Shown in pieces: positions 16,353 through 24,450 of a stretch of DNA of 38,421 nt (positions are counted from its first letter, which is position 1; the number at the start of each line of letters is the position of its first letter). The notes under the pieces were generated by a model. It was not told the origin of the DNA and searched no databases. It saw only the letters and a list, made by a program, of their open reading frames with translations. Source of the stretch: Marinilabiliales bacterium (lineage in GTDB: Bacteria; Bacteroidota; Bacteroidia; Bacteroidales; BM520); contig PKSY01000068.1 in NCBI GenBank assembly GCA_002869405.1, positions 1 to 38,421 on the forward strand. Direction: 5' to 3'. The translations under genes were made by a program, and so were the position numbers.

Positions 16353-17171
16353 TTATGAATTTATTGCTGAATAGATGTTTTTAAGCCTTTTAAGCAGCGC
16401 CTCCATTTTGTCGAGCTGCAGCATATTGGCACCATCCGATTTGGCATTCAGCGGATCGGGGTGTGTTTCAATGAAAATGCCGTCGGCACCGGCAGCGATA
16501 CCTGCGGAAGCAATGGTTTGAATCAGTTCGGGCAAACCACCTGCTACGCCGTTCGACTGGTTTGGCTGCTGCAATGAGTGAGTTACATCGATAATTACGG
16601 GTGTGTCATGAGCTTTCATCCAGGGTATGGAGCGCATATCCACAATAAGATCCTGATATCCGAATAAAGTACCGCGTTCGGTAAGCAGCACTTCAGCATC
16701 ACTAACAGAGCGGACTTTCTTAACTGCATGGCTCATGGCCTGCGGACTTACAAACTGCCCTTTTTTAATGTTAATGATTTTTCCGGTGCGAGCCGCCGCA
16801 ACCAGAAGGTCTGTTTGCCGGCATAAGAACGCCGGAATCTGAAGTATATCAACATATCCGGCAGCCTGAACAGCTTCTTCAGGTGTATGCACATCTGTAA
16901 TCACAGGAATATTATACCTGTTCCTTATCTCTTTGAGAATCTCAAGCCCTTCGGTATCGCCAATACCTGTAAAACTATCAATGCGGCTTCTGTTCGCCTT
17001 GCGGTACGAAGCTTTAAAGATAAACGGGATTTCAAGTTTTTGGGTGATTCCGACAAGTTCCTTTGCGATAATATCAGGCATCTCAGTGTCTTCAATAACA
17101 CACGGGCCTGCAATAAGGAAAAAAGAGTTGTTCAGGTGCAACAGCTCCTTCAGTTTTTGATCCATATTCAT
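16353..17171 (-). CDS. kdsA: 3-deoxy-8-phosphooctulonate synthase (Kdo-8-P synthase)
   Basis: This 272-residue TIM-barrel enzyme condenses phosphoenolpyruvate and arabinose 5-phosphate to Kdo-8-phosphate for lipopolysaccharide core. Motifs include FLIAGPCVIED near residue 19, FKASYRKANRSR near 52, ITDVHTPEE near 91, KKGQFVSPQAM near 136 and DVTHSLQQPNQ near 195. The residue after IAGP is Cys, the metal ligand of the metal-dependent class; non-metal enzymes such as that of E. coli have Asn there. The other ligands (His in DVTH, Glu in FIETH, Asp in KSDGAN) are also present. The start may be the second Met, at 17165. It lies upstream of the DUF4870-like gene in the same transcript. Confidence 0.96.
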   Translation of the reverse strand: MNMDQKLKELLHLNNSFFLIAGPCVIEDTEMPDIIAKELVGITQKLEIPFIFKASYRKANRSRIDSFTGIGDTEGLEILKEIRNRYNIPVITDVHTPEEAVQAAGYVDILQIPAFLCRQTDLLVAAARTGKIINIKKGQFVSPQAMSHAVKKVRSVSDAEVLLTERGTLFGYQDLIVDMRSIPWMKAHDTPVIIDVTHSLQQPNQSNGVAGGLPELIQTIASAGIAAGADGIFIETHPDPLNAKSDGANMLQLDKMEALLKRLKNIYSAINS

Positions 17172-17181
17172 TATTTTATCA

Positions 17182-17189
17182 CAAAGATA
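17182..17189 (-). promoter_or_regulatory. -7 promoter element of kdsA
   Basis: TATCTTTG on the minus strand lies 10 bp before the first kdsA start codon. The -33 region has no TTG. This is a plausible but incomplete Bacteroidota promoter. Confidence 0.5.
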
Positions 17190-17287
17190 ACAAATCTGAT
17201 TATCTGATATAACAGTGCATTTTGCATAGTCATGTGACGCAAAATCGCCATAAGGTTACAACAATAAATAAGCATATAGGCATATAC

Positions 17288-17319
17288 AGTCAGATACGCA
17301 CCGCTGTGCGTATCTGACT
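17288..17319. other. Perfect 14-bp inverted repeat between pepE and kdsA
   Basis: AGTCAGATACGCAC (17288-17301) and its exact complement (17306-17319) flank a four-base CGCT loop. A further partial copy, TGCGTATCT, lies at 17333-17341. No T run follows on either strand, so it is not a classic terminator. It lies 59 bp after the pepE stop and about 120 bp before kdsA on the minus strand. It could be an mRNA-stabilising hairpin, a factor-assisted terminator or an operator. The rest of the 206-bp gap shows nothing else I recognise besides the kdsA -7 box. Confidence 0.85.
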
Positions 17320-17377
17320 TATTTCAATGAGCTGCGTATCTACATAAAAAACACTCGATAGAGTACTGCAGAGTTTA

Positions 17378-18112
17378 TTACATCAGGAATTGCAGGTCCT
17401 GTGTTTTATCCATCTCTATAATCTCTTCACCAAACTTAAATATGCGAAGTGGTCTGTCTCCTTCGAGGGTAAGTTTTCCGTTTTCCACCAGCAGGAAACA
17501 ACCTTCTCTGAGGCCGGCAACATACATATCTCTGTTTACAGAGAGGAACTCCAGAATTCTTTGTTCTCTGGTTTCACCGCCATGACCTTCAGGATTTGCA
17601 TCCAGATAGTGAGGGTTAATCTGGAAAGGAATAAGGTTAAGGCAGTTAAAGCTTTCAGGCTCAATAATGGGCATGTCATTGGTTGTTCTCAATGTAGGGC
17701 AGGCAACATTACTTCCTGCACTCCATCCCATATAAGGTACACCTTCAATTACTCTTTTACGAATAGCTTCCATGATACCTGTTTTGTGCATCATATAAAC
17801 CAGGTGGAAAGTATTTCCTCCGCCCACGGCTATAGCTTCAGCCTTTTCAACTGCGGCCACCGGGTCGTCGCAGGTATGGATAGATTTGATCTTATATCCG
17901 AGGGTTTCATATACTGATGCTACTTTCTGCTCGTATGCATCATATGAAGCTTCAATGCTGTTAGTTTTAAGATTTACTCCTGCATAGGGCACGAAAAGTA
18001 CCTCTTTGGCTGTTGTAGCGTCGAGGAAATTTTTAATGTGTTCGCGCGGCCAACCCAGGTATTCTTCTCCGTAATTTGTTGAGTTGCTGATTAGTAGCAT
18101 CTTTTTTTTCAT
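17378..18112 (-). CDS. pepE: Dipeptidase E (alpha-aspartyl dipeptidase, peptidase S51)
   Basis: This 244-residue protein has the length and pattern of PepE. It begins KKKMLLISNSTNYGEEYLGW, with AVGGGNTFHLVYMM near residue 95. The nucleophile Ser is in GWSAGSNVACPT near 129, and the His of NPHYLD near 166 completes the likely active site. It hydrolyses dipeptides with N-terminal aspartate in the cytosol. It lies upstream of kdsA on the same strand but is separated by 206 bp with a strong inverted repeat, so it is probably its own transcript. A TATATTTG box (18162-18155) upstream is a possible -7 element. Confidence 0.95.
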   Translation of the reverse strand: MKKKMLLISNSTNYGEEYLGWPREHIKNFLDATTAKEVLFVPYAGVNLKTNSIEASYDAYEQKVASVYETLGYKIKSIHTCDDPVAAVEKAEAIAVGGGNTFHLVYMMHKTGIMEAIRKRVIEGVPYMGWSAGSNVACPTLRTTNDMPIIEPESFNCLNLIPFQINPHYLDANPEGHGGETREQRILEFLSVNRDMYVAGLREGCFLLVENGKLTLEGDRPLRIFKFGEEIIEMDKTQDLQFLM

Positions 18113-18220
18113 AGTTATCTTTTTTTATGTGTATTGATATTCAGTGATATTCTACAAATATATTGATTCTCCTATTTTTCTGCTGCCTATTTTGTAATTT
18201 TACGCTCTAAAGCCATTGAA

Positions 18221-18907
18221 ATGGGAGAAAACAATGTTATTTCACTTAAGGATGTACGTTTATATCAGCGGGAAATGCTGGTATTGAATGATGTTAATTT
18301 TTCAATTGAAAAGGGTCGCTTTGTTTATCTTGTAGGTAAAACCGGTACGGGAAAGAGTACGCTTTTACAATCACTCTATGGTGAGATTTCAGTGGATTCA
18401 GGAGAGGCATTTGTAGCAGGCTATGATTTAAGAAATATTTCAAAAAAAGATATTCCGTATTTACGTCGAAAACTAGGGATTGTATTCCAGGATTTTCAAT
18501 TGCTTTCCGACCGCTCTGTTAATGATAATCTTCAGTTTGTTCTGAAAGCTACAGGATGGAAAGACAAGGTGAAAATGGCAGACAGAATGGAGGCTGTACT
18601 CGATATGGTGGGTTTGAAAACCAAAGGTTATAAGATGCCTCATGAACTATCCGGCGGCGAGCAGCAGCGTGTTGTGATTGCCCGGGCACTGCTAAATGAT
18701 CCGGAACTGATTCTTGCTGATGAGCCTACCGGAAACCTGGATCCTGAAACTTCTCACGGAATCATGAAACTCCTGTTTGATATCAGTAAAAAGGGAACAG
18801 CAATACTTATGGCAACACATGATTACAGCCTGTTCCGAAAGTTTCCGTCGCATATTCTGAAATGTGAAGATGGAAAAGTGAATACCTCGGATTATATGTT
18901 CTATTAA
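18221..18907 (+). CDS. ftsE: Cell division ATP-binding protein FtsE
   Basis: This 228-residue ABC ATPase has Walker [10 protein letters not shown] near residue 39, Q-loop FQDFQLL near 90, signature LSGGEQQRV near 144, Walker [10 protein letters not shown] near 164 and an H-loop in ATHDYSLF near 198. The length and the [16 protein letters not shown] segment are typical of FtsE, which with FtsX forms an inner-membrane complex that activates peptidoglycan hydrolases at the septum. No ftsX lies next to it in this window: the next plus-strand gene is murB, 2.4 kb away. A LolD/MacB-type ATPase is the main alternative. Its stop overlaps the convergent glycosyltransferase stop by 4 bp. Confidence 0.87.
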   Translation: MGENNVISLKDVRLYQREMLVLNDVNFSIEKGRFVYLVGKTGTGKSTLLQSLYGEISVDSGEAFVAGYDLRNISKKDIPYLRRKLGIVFQDFQLLSDRSVNDNLQFVLKATGWKDKVKMADRMEAVLDMVGLKTKGYKMPHELSGGEQQRVVIARALLNDPELILADEPTGNLDPETSHGIMKLLFDISKKGTAILMATHDYSLFRKFPSHILKCEDGKVNTSDYMFY

Positions 18908-20040
18908 TCCCTGCCGTTAAAGATTAGCTCAATAAGTTTTTCCGAGTTGCTTTTGTTGGAGTAGAATCCGTTGAGCGTTTTCTTCCTGAAATCAATATCC
19001 TCTTTTGTAAATGGCAGGCTTGCCACTTTATTGAGTTGTTCGATAAATTCAGTCTCATTTTCAGCATGGTGAACCAGCTTGCCGATAACAGTTCCGTTAT
19101 ACATTGCTTTGTTGGCGATAATATGACGGCCCTGATAAATAGTATTCAGAAGTTTAAGTTTGAGGCCTGTTGCCTGAAAAGTAATCATCAGGTGAATATG
19201 TGCCTGTTCAATAAGTCTGGTCATTTCAAGATGAGAAGGGTTGGGTACCAATCGAATGTGATTGTTTTTGGTGGCCGCTTCAATAAGTTGTTCATCAGGA
19301 TTAAGACCGGCAAATACCAGGGGCATTTCACAGTGTGGTGCAATTTTTTCAGCAATATAGTTTGCGGCTTTTATATTTTCAGCCACGGATAAGTTGCCAT
19401 GGTAAAGGATATATGACCCCGAACCCTCTTTTCCTCTGAAAGTTTCATTGGCATGAAAACTTGGCAGGTGAATCACGTTTTTCTCCGGGAATTTTGATTT
19501 TAGGTACTGTGTATCACTTTCACTGACTACCAGCATCAGGTCTGCATGATGGAGTACCTTCTCATAAAACCTGAGTTTCAAGGCTTCAATGAGGTAGTAC
19601 ATTTTTGGTCCCGGTTTATACTCCGCCTTAAAGAGATTAAAATAGTACTGATGTTCAATATTGCTTTCGCGATAAATTTTTATTCTGCCATTGAGCCTTT
19701 TATCGTCGAGAAAGAAACAGGAATGCAGCCCTTCAAAAAGAACCGGATGATTATCTTTAAGCAGATTGTTGATTAAAACCTCAGACTGACGGCTTTGGAC
19801 GATATATGGCTTGAGGCTTCCTGCAGAAGAGAGGCCTGTTTTTCTGGGGTAGTACTGTACTTCTTCGCAAATTTCTTCAAGTTCGGGAGCCGGTCCTCTG
19901 TCGTATTCATAGCAATGCAAATGGGTTTTGATTCCCGCGTGATGCAATGCGAGGAGCTTATAATATACATCTATCACACCACCGTAGTTTGGAGGATACG
20001 GCACACTAAAAGAGATGATATGCAGATGTTTATCAGGCAT
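18904..20040 (-). CDS. Glycosyltransferase, GT4-like
   Basis: The protein has 378 residues from ATG 20040; the frame also has a TTG start at 20049, judged less likely. The N-terminus LHIISFSVPYPPNYGGVIDVYYKLLALHHAG is a GT4 acceptor domain start with the glycine loop. The C-terminal half has ILYHGNLSVAENIKAANYI near residue 215 and a donor-site stretch with ATGLKLKLLNTIYQGRHIIAN near 300. No membrane span is seen. The start overlaps the upstream glycosyltransferase by 8 bp (ATGCCTGA), so the pair is coupled and probably adds consecutive sugars to one glycan. Sugar specificity is unknown. Confidence 0.87.
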   Translation of the reverse strand: MPDKHLHIISFSVPYPPNYGGVIDVYYKLLALHHAGIKTHLHCYEYDRGPAPELEEICEEVQYYPRKTGLSSAGSLKPYIVQSRQSEVLINNLLKDNHPVLFEGLHSCFFLDDKRLNGRIKIYRESNIEHQYYFNLFKAEYKPGPKMYYLIEALKLRFYEKVLHHADLMLVVSESDTQYLKSKFPEKNVIHLPSFHANETFRGKEGSGSYILYHGNLSVAENIKAANYIAEKIAPHCEMPLVFAGLNPDEQLIEAATKNNHIRLVPNPSHLEMTRLIEQAHIHLMITFQATGLKLKLLNTIYQGRHIIANKAMYNGTVIGKLVHHAENETEFIEQLNKVASLPFTKEDIDFRKKTLNGFYSNKSNSEKLIELIFNGRD

Positions 20041-21145
20041 AGCGGGCAAATATAGATAAAAGAATCTTCTCTTCCTGTTCCCATGAAAGTTCCGATGCCG
20101 CTACTTTCAGGTTTTCTTTCCATTTCAGGTATCGTGTCCGGTCTTCAAAAGCACTGTTTATAGTTTTGGCAATGCTTTCAGGCTTATGATCGGGAATGAA
20201 GGTACCGATATCGTATTGAGTAATTATTCTTTCAATTTCCGGTAGCTGTGACGCAAGGACCGGCACCCCGGAGTGTATGTAATCAAAGAGTTTATTCGGC
20301 AGGCTGTAGCGGTAGTTGAGGTTTGTGTTTTTATCCACAGTAAGGCCAAGATCAGCCAGCAAAGTATATTGCCGTAATTTCCCGGGCGACTGCTTTGGCA
20401 GCACAAAAACCTTCTCCTGAAGGTTATGGTCTTTAATAATCCAGGGCAGAAGCCGGAACACATCTCCTGCTCCGATTATATACAATACTGCGTCATTAAC
20501 ATATTTCATGGCTTCCACAGCCTCTTCTGCTCCACGCTGTATGTTTATTCCTGCACCCTGAATCAGAATCATTTTTTTATCTTCAGGAATTCCCAGTTCA
20601 GCTTTGGTTGCCGGCGAGATAATGTTCCGCTCCGGAGGTATGTTTCTGACAACGTGCAGCTTTATTCCGTACTCTTTTTCGTATATCCGGGCAATGCTTT
20701 TATTTACTGTGATAACATCCTTTAGTTTTGGGAAAATGCCTTTCTCGATATTTCGCCAGAATGACTGAACAAACTTACGGTTTACGAGCTCCGGTGTTTC
20801 AGTGTAATATTCGTGGGAATCGTAAACCAGGTCGCAGCGCTTAATGTTTTTTGCCAGCCATGCCGCAGGAAGTGTATCAAGGTCGTTGGCTACTATTAGT
20901 GAGACATCAGAAAAGAGAAGAAACAGAAATAACCGGATGTTGTATTCTGCATAGAATAATGCGGACCTTCGGAAGAGTAAATGCATGCGTTTTGTGCGGT
21001 AGGGTCGCTTCAGCGGTAAGCTGTCGGGTAGTAAGCGGCCAACCTCAAGCACCTCAAAGCCACTTTTCTGTAATGCAATGCAAGTTTTATGGACGCGCTG
21101 ATCTGTTGCCAAATCGTTTGTCACGCAAACAATTGCTCTCTTCAC
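20033..21145 (-). CDS. Glycosyltransferase, GT4 family
   Basis: This 370-residue protein begins RAIVCVTNDLATDQRVHKTC, a start common to Bacteroidota GT4 enzymes of the FucNAc/GlcNAc transferase type. Further signs are LIVANDLDTLPAAWLA near 84, VYDSHEYYTE near 107, IQGAGINIQRGAEEAVEAM near 195 and the donor-binding YRYSLPNKLFDYIHSGVPVLAS near 288. It is first of a two-gene transcript and faces murB divergently across 131 bp. The acceptor is not known; its isolation from other glycan genes here suggests a lipopolysaccharide core or protein O-glycan role, which is inference. Confidence 0.88.
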   Translation of the reverse strand: MKRAIVCVTNDLATDQRVHKTCIALQKSGFEVLEVGRLLPDSLPLKRPYRTKRMHLLFRRSALFYAEYNIRLFLFLLFSDVSLIVANDLDTLPAAWLAKNIKRCDLVYDSHEYYTETPELVNRKFVQSFWRNIEKGIFPKLKDVITVNKSIARIYEKEYGIKLHVVRNIPPERNIISPATKAELGIPEDKKMILIQGAGINIQRGAEEAVEAMKYVNDAVLYIIGAGDVFRLLPWIIKDHNLQEKVFVLPKQSPGKLRQYTLLADLGLTVDKNTNLNYRYSLPNKLFDYIHSGVPVLASQLPEIERIITQYDIGTFIPDHKPESIAKTINSAFEDRTRYLKWKENLKVAASELSWEQEEKILLSIFARYA

Positions 21146-21256
21146 TATATAACCTGTTTTTGTGTGTGTTTTGTAAAAGTATAAAATTGAAACGATTTAG
21201 GAAGTCAAAAAATTGTATGATTTGCCATATTTTACCTGTTGGTTTTGGTTTATGAC

Positions 21257-21264
21257 TATTTTTG
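21257..21264 (+). promoter_or_regulatory. -7 promoter element of murB
   Basis: TATTTTTG lies 12 bp before the murB ATG. A TTG occurs 15 bp upstream (21239-21241), shorter than the usual spacing, so this is a weak call. The remaining 131-bp divergent region is AT-rich and should also contain the promoter for the opposing glycosyltransferase pair. Confidence 0.4.
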
Positions 21265-21276
21265 TGAAAAAGCAGC

Positions 21277-22308
21277 ATGAAATTCTTTACCGATTATAAT
21301 ATTTCCGGTTTTAACACCTTTCACCTTGAAGGAAAAGCTTCATGTGTAATTGTTGTTGAAAGGGAAGATGAGTTCGGCCTTTTGCCCGGGAAGCTCAATG
21401 AATTGCCCGGGCCGCATATGGTAATTGGCAGTGGCAGCAACCTGCTCTTTTGTGGCGACTTCAGCGGTACTTTGATAAAAATTGAAACAAAAGGAATTAT
21501 TGTAAAAGAGTTATCTTATGAATCCGTTGTGTTATCTGTTGCTGCCGGAGAGGATTGGGAGGATCTGATTGATTATTGCCTGAAGAACAATTATGGAGGA
21601 TTGGAAAACCTGACCCTGATTCCCGGACAGGCGGGGAGTGCAGCTGTTCAGAATATTGGTGCTTACGGTGTTGAGGTTAGCGATGTAATAGAGCGTGTTG
21701 AGGTTGTGGATATATACACCGGTGAAATTATTTTATTTAGTGCCCTGGAGTGTGATTTTGGATACCGGAGTTCAGTTTTTAAAACAACGCATTCCGGGAA
21801 ATTCATAATCAGGCGTGTTGATTTCCGGCTCTCCCTAAACCCTCAAGTATATACCACCTATGGAGCAATTTCTGGTAAGCTGAAAGAAAAAGGGATTTCT
21901 GATCCCGGAATTGTTGATGTAGCTGAGATTATTCGCGAGATCAGAAGATCTAAACTACCTGATACGGAAGAGGTTGGTTGCGCAGGAAGCTTTTTTAAAA
22001 ACCCTGTTGTTTCACCACGTAAATATGAGGCGCTGAAAGAGTTATTCCCTGAAATGCCCGGCTATATATTGGAAAATGGTGAGGTGAAACTCGCTGCAGG
22101 CTGGATGATTGAAAAGGCCGGATGGAAGGGCTTTCGTCGCGGTGATGCCGGGGTTTATCCTTTGCAGGCACTGGTGCTGGTGAATTATGGCAATGCTTCC
22201 GGAAAGGAAATCTTTACGCTCTCCGAAGAGATCAGAGATGATGTCATGGAGAAATTTGGCGTTAGGCTTGAACGTGAAGTTCAGGTTATCGGATTGGAAT
22301 GTAGATGA
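21277..22308 (+). CDS. murB: UDP-N-acetylenolpyruvoylglucosamine reductase
   Basis: This 343-residue protein resembles the E. coli-length MurB type I with a full C-terminal domain. It has FNTFHLEGKA near residue 13, the FAD-binding VIGSGSNLLF near 48, IPGQAGSAAVQNIGAYGVEV near 115, YRSSVFK near 164, the catalytic Ser in GCAGSFFKNP near 234 and the Glu in LEREVQVIG near 333. It reduces UDP-GlcNAc-enolpyruvate to UDP-MurNAc with NADPH in peptidoglycan synthesis. The last 23 bp overlap the convergent rsmG gene. It is not part of a dcw cluster here. Confidence 0.97.
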   Translation: MKFFTDYNISGFNTFHLEGKASCVIVVEREDEFGLLPGKLNELPGPHMVIGSGSNLLFCGDFSGTLIKIETKGIIVKELSYESVVLSVAAGEDWEDLIDYCLKNNYGGLENLTLIPGQAGSAAVQNIGAYGVEVSDVIERVEVVDIYTGEIILFSALECDFGYRSSVFKTTHSGKFIIRRVDFRLSLNPQVYTTYGAISGKLKEKGISDPGIVDVAEIIREIRRSKLPDTEEVGCAGSFFKNPVVSPRKYEALKELFPEMPGYILENGEVKLAAGWMIEKAGWKGFRRGDAGVYPLQALVLVNYGNASGKEIFTLSEEIRDDVMEKFGVRLEREVQVIGLECR

Positions 22309-22909
22309 CCTTTTTAGATTCAAAGAAGGGTTCATCAAACCATTGTGAAACAGGCTCTTCGGTAATCTGATAACTAAGCCCGGCGAACTCTTCCGTTAAA
22401 TCTCCTCCTTTAAGCGCGATAATTCCGTTTTTCAGGGTGTTTTTTTGATGTTGTGAGATTTTGTTTTTTGTCCATCCTATAAATTTTGGCATAGCAGTTA
22501 CTGCACGCGAAACCACAAAGTCATACTTTTCTTTCAGGTTTTCAGCTCTAACTTGCTCAGCTGTTGCGTTCTTTAACCCTGAATCCTTAATAAAACTGTC
22601 AACCACCAGGATTTTCTTTCCTATTGAGTCCACAAGATGAAAGTTCACTTCCGGGAACATTATGGCCAGCGGGAGCCCGGGAAAACCACCTCCTGTGCCA
22701 ATATCCAATACTTTTGTTCCGTTATTAAAAGATGTAAACCGGGCAATTGCCAGGCTGTGAAGCAGGTGGTTTACAAGGAATGCATCAGTATCTTTTCTTG
22801 AAATAACATTTATACGGTCGTTCCAAAGCATTATATGTTCATGCAGATGCGCGAACTGTTGTAATTGAGTATCCGATACTTCGGGAAAATATTTTTTTAT
22901 AATCTCCAT
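22286..22909 (-). CDS. rsmG: 16S rRNA (guanine-527-N7)-methyltransferase
   Basis: This 207-residue protein has the RsmG/GidB pattern: LWNDRINVISRKD near residue 29, the SAM motif VLDIGTGGGFPGLPLAIMFP near 67, LVDSIGKK near 92 and VVSRAVTAMPKF near 131. It methylates N7 of G527 in 16S rRNA. The minus-strand gene overlaps the 3' end of murB by 23 bp. A TATCTTTG box (22927-22920) lies 10 bp before the start, with no TTG at -33. Divergent from the GH73-LysM gene. Confidence 0.96.
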   Translation of the reverse strand: MEIIKKYFPEVSDTQLQQFAHLHEHIMLWNDRINVISRKDTDAFLVNHLLHSLAIARFTSFNNGTKVLDIGTGGGFPGLPLAIMFPEVNFHLVDSIGKKILVVDSFIKDSGLKNATAEQVRAENLKEKYDFVVSRAVTAMPKFIGWTKNKISQHQKNTLKNGIIALKGGDLTEEFAGLSYQITEEPVSQWFDEPFFESKKVIYIPIR

Positions 22910-22919
22910 AATAATGCGC

Positions 22920-22927
22920 CAAAGATA
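22920..22927 (-). promoter_or_regulatory. -7 promoter element of rsmG
   Basis: TATCTTTG on the minus strand ends 10 bp before the rsmG ATG, the same arrangement as at kdsA. No TTG is seen at the expected -33 distance. Confidence 0.5.
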
Positions 22928-22992
22928 CAGTTTTCCATTTTATGATCTCTGCCTTTGCTTTTTGTTTTATTTTTGTTGTGAAAAGAAAAATT

Positions 22993-23994
22993 ATGCAAAG
23001 AATCATCCTTGTTATATTCCTGTTTCCACTGGCCAATGTTTTGTTTGGGCAGAGTGCGGATTTACAGGCCCGTTATGATTATGTTGAGAAGTACTATCCT
23101 ATAGCGATTGAGAAGATGCAGGAGTACGGTATTCCTGCCAGTATCACGCTGGCTCAGGGGATTCTGGAATCCGGCAGCGGGAAGAGTGAGCTGGCCGTAG
23201 AGGCAAACAACCACTTTGGTATCAAGTGTCATAAGGAGTGGGATGGTGAGACCTATTATATGGATGATGACAGTCCCAACGAGTGTTTCAGGAAGTATGA
23301 TGATCCGGCAGAGTCGTATAACGACCACTCGCTGTTTTTAACCACACGCAGCAGATACGATTTTCTGTTCAGCTATCAGAAGGATGATTATAAGAAATGG
23401 GCTAAAGGTTTAAAGAAAGCGGGATATGCTACAAACCCCCATTATGCAAATCTTTTGATTAAGATTATTGAGGAAACAGGCCTTGCAGAGTATGATAAGA
23501 AGGCGTTGGATCCGGGCTACAAGCTCCCTCAGCGCGATGATTTGGTAAAAGAGGTTAAAAGCAACAGCGATGTATCTCATGATGATCTCAAAATAGAAGA
23601 TTATGACACTCCGACTGTCTATTCGCGCGAGAACTTCGAAGTTGTGAAACACAGTGATGCGGGTAGACCTGTTTATGAGAATCATGATGTGAAATTTGTT
23701 TTCGCTGAAAAAGGAGACACTTTTTTTACCCTTGCAGAAGAGTTTGGGCTATACTCTTATCAGATATACAAGTATAATGAGTTGGAACGCAGTTCATTGC
23801 TTACGGTAGGTGAGATTGTTTATCTTGAAAAGAAGAATAAAAAAGCGGCTGAACAGGAACATGCTGTTCAGCCGGGCGAATCGTTACGTTTTATTTCTCA
23901 GTACTACGCAATTCAGTTAAAACATCTTTTAAAAATCAATGGCCTTGAGCCGGGAGTTATTGTTGAACCCGGCACTGTTCTCCGTTTACGCTAA
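22993..23994 (+). CDS. Secreted peptidoglycan hydrolase, GH73 glucosaminidase with two LysM domains
   Basis: The protein has 333 residues from ATG 22993, chosen for its signal peptide (RIILVIFLFPLANVLFGQ). The catalytic domain spans about 25-165: PASITLAQGILESGSGKS holds the predicted catalytic Glu, and NNHFGIKCH, FRKYDDPAESYNDHSLFL and YATNPHYANLLIKII are typical of GH73 N-acetylglucosaminidases. A Lys/Asp-rich linker follows. LysM 1 is about 230-278 and LysM 2 about 289-333 (AVQPGESLRFISQYYAI). It should cleave GlcNAc-MurNAc bonds in the periplasm during growth or division. The frame upstream to 22942 adds no conserved sequence. Confidence 0.93.
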   Translation: MQRIILVIFLFPLANVLFGQSADLQARYDYVEKYYPIAIEKMQEYGIPASITLAQGILESGSGKSELAVEANNHFGIKCHKEWDGETYYMDDDSPNECFRKYDDPAESYNDHSLFLTTRSRYDFLFSYQKDDYKKWAKGLKKAGYATNPHYANLLIKIIEETGLAEYDKKALDPGYKLPQRDDLVKEVKSNSDVSHDDLKIEDYDTPTVYSRENFEVVKHSDAGRPVYENHDVKFVFAEKGDTFFTLAEEFGLYSYQIYKYNELERSSLLTVGEIVYLEKKNKKAAEQEHAVQPGESLRFISQYYAIQLKHLLKINGLEPGVIVEPGTVLRLR

Positions 23995-24252
23995 TCAGGC
24001 AAGAAATGGTTTTCTGTTACTGATTTTTTCGTTTTCCAGAGTTCCGCTGCGGGTCAGGTTCATGTACGATATTCCCATCTCTTCTTCCCAGCCTCCGAGG
24101 CAAAGCCTTTTTTCAGGGTAGGCTTCAGGAAACTCTTCATTTATCGCATCCATTACACTAATTGTGACCATGCCCATGTATAACGACATCGCATAGTCAT
24201 ATTCAAATACATTATTTGACGCAGGGTTTTTTACGGATTCTTTCTTAGCCAT
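23995..24252 (-). CDS. Small protein of unknown function, 85 aa
   Basis: I do not recognise the family. The frame starts at ATG 24252 and its TGA directly abuts the TAA of the convergent GH73 gene. The sequence reads like a soluble folded protein: FEYDYAMSLYMGMVTISVMDAINEEFPEAY, in pieces, looks helical, followed by LCLGGWEEEMG and a polar tail. It has no signal peptide or membrane span. It lies in a 456-bp space otherwise without genes, with a position and size normal for a real gene. No clear promoter or ribosome site was seen, so the call rests on amino acid character and packing. Confidence 0.5.
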   Translation of the reverse strand: MAKKESVKNPASNNVFEYDYAMSLYMGMVTISVMDAINEEFPEAYPEKRLCLGGWEEEMGISYMNLTRSGTLENEKISNRKPFLA

Positions 24253-24318
24253 GATGTTGTTCTGTTGTGTTGTGTGCGCTTATAGTCTATGTTCATGCCA
24301 ATTGCCACAACAGTACAT

Positions 24319-24353
24319 AAAAAAATCAGGACTATTTGTTATAATCCTGATTT
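24319..24353 (-). terminator. Intrinsic terminator of the two-component operon
   Basis: On the minus strand the perfect 9-bp stem AAATCAGGA/TCCTGATTT is followed by a run of eight T (24326-24319). It lies about 98 bp beyond the stop of the sigma54 response regulator gene. The remainder of the 24253-24450 gap shows no further feature. Confidence 0.8.
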
Positions 24354-24450
24354 GCAATAGCTTGAGTGTTTTTTTGTGAAGCTAAAAAGGGAGTTAAAAT
24401 ATTGTCTGTGCGGATTTGTGATTGCAAAAGCGCACATTTGTATGAAAACG

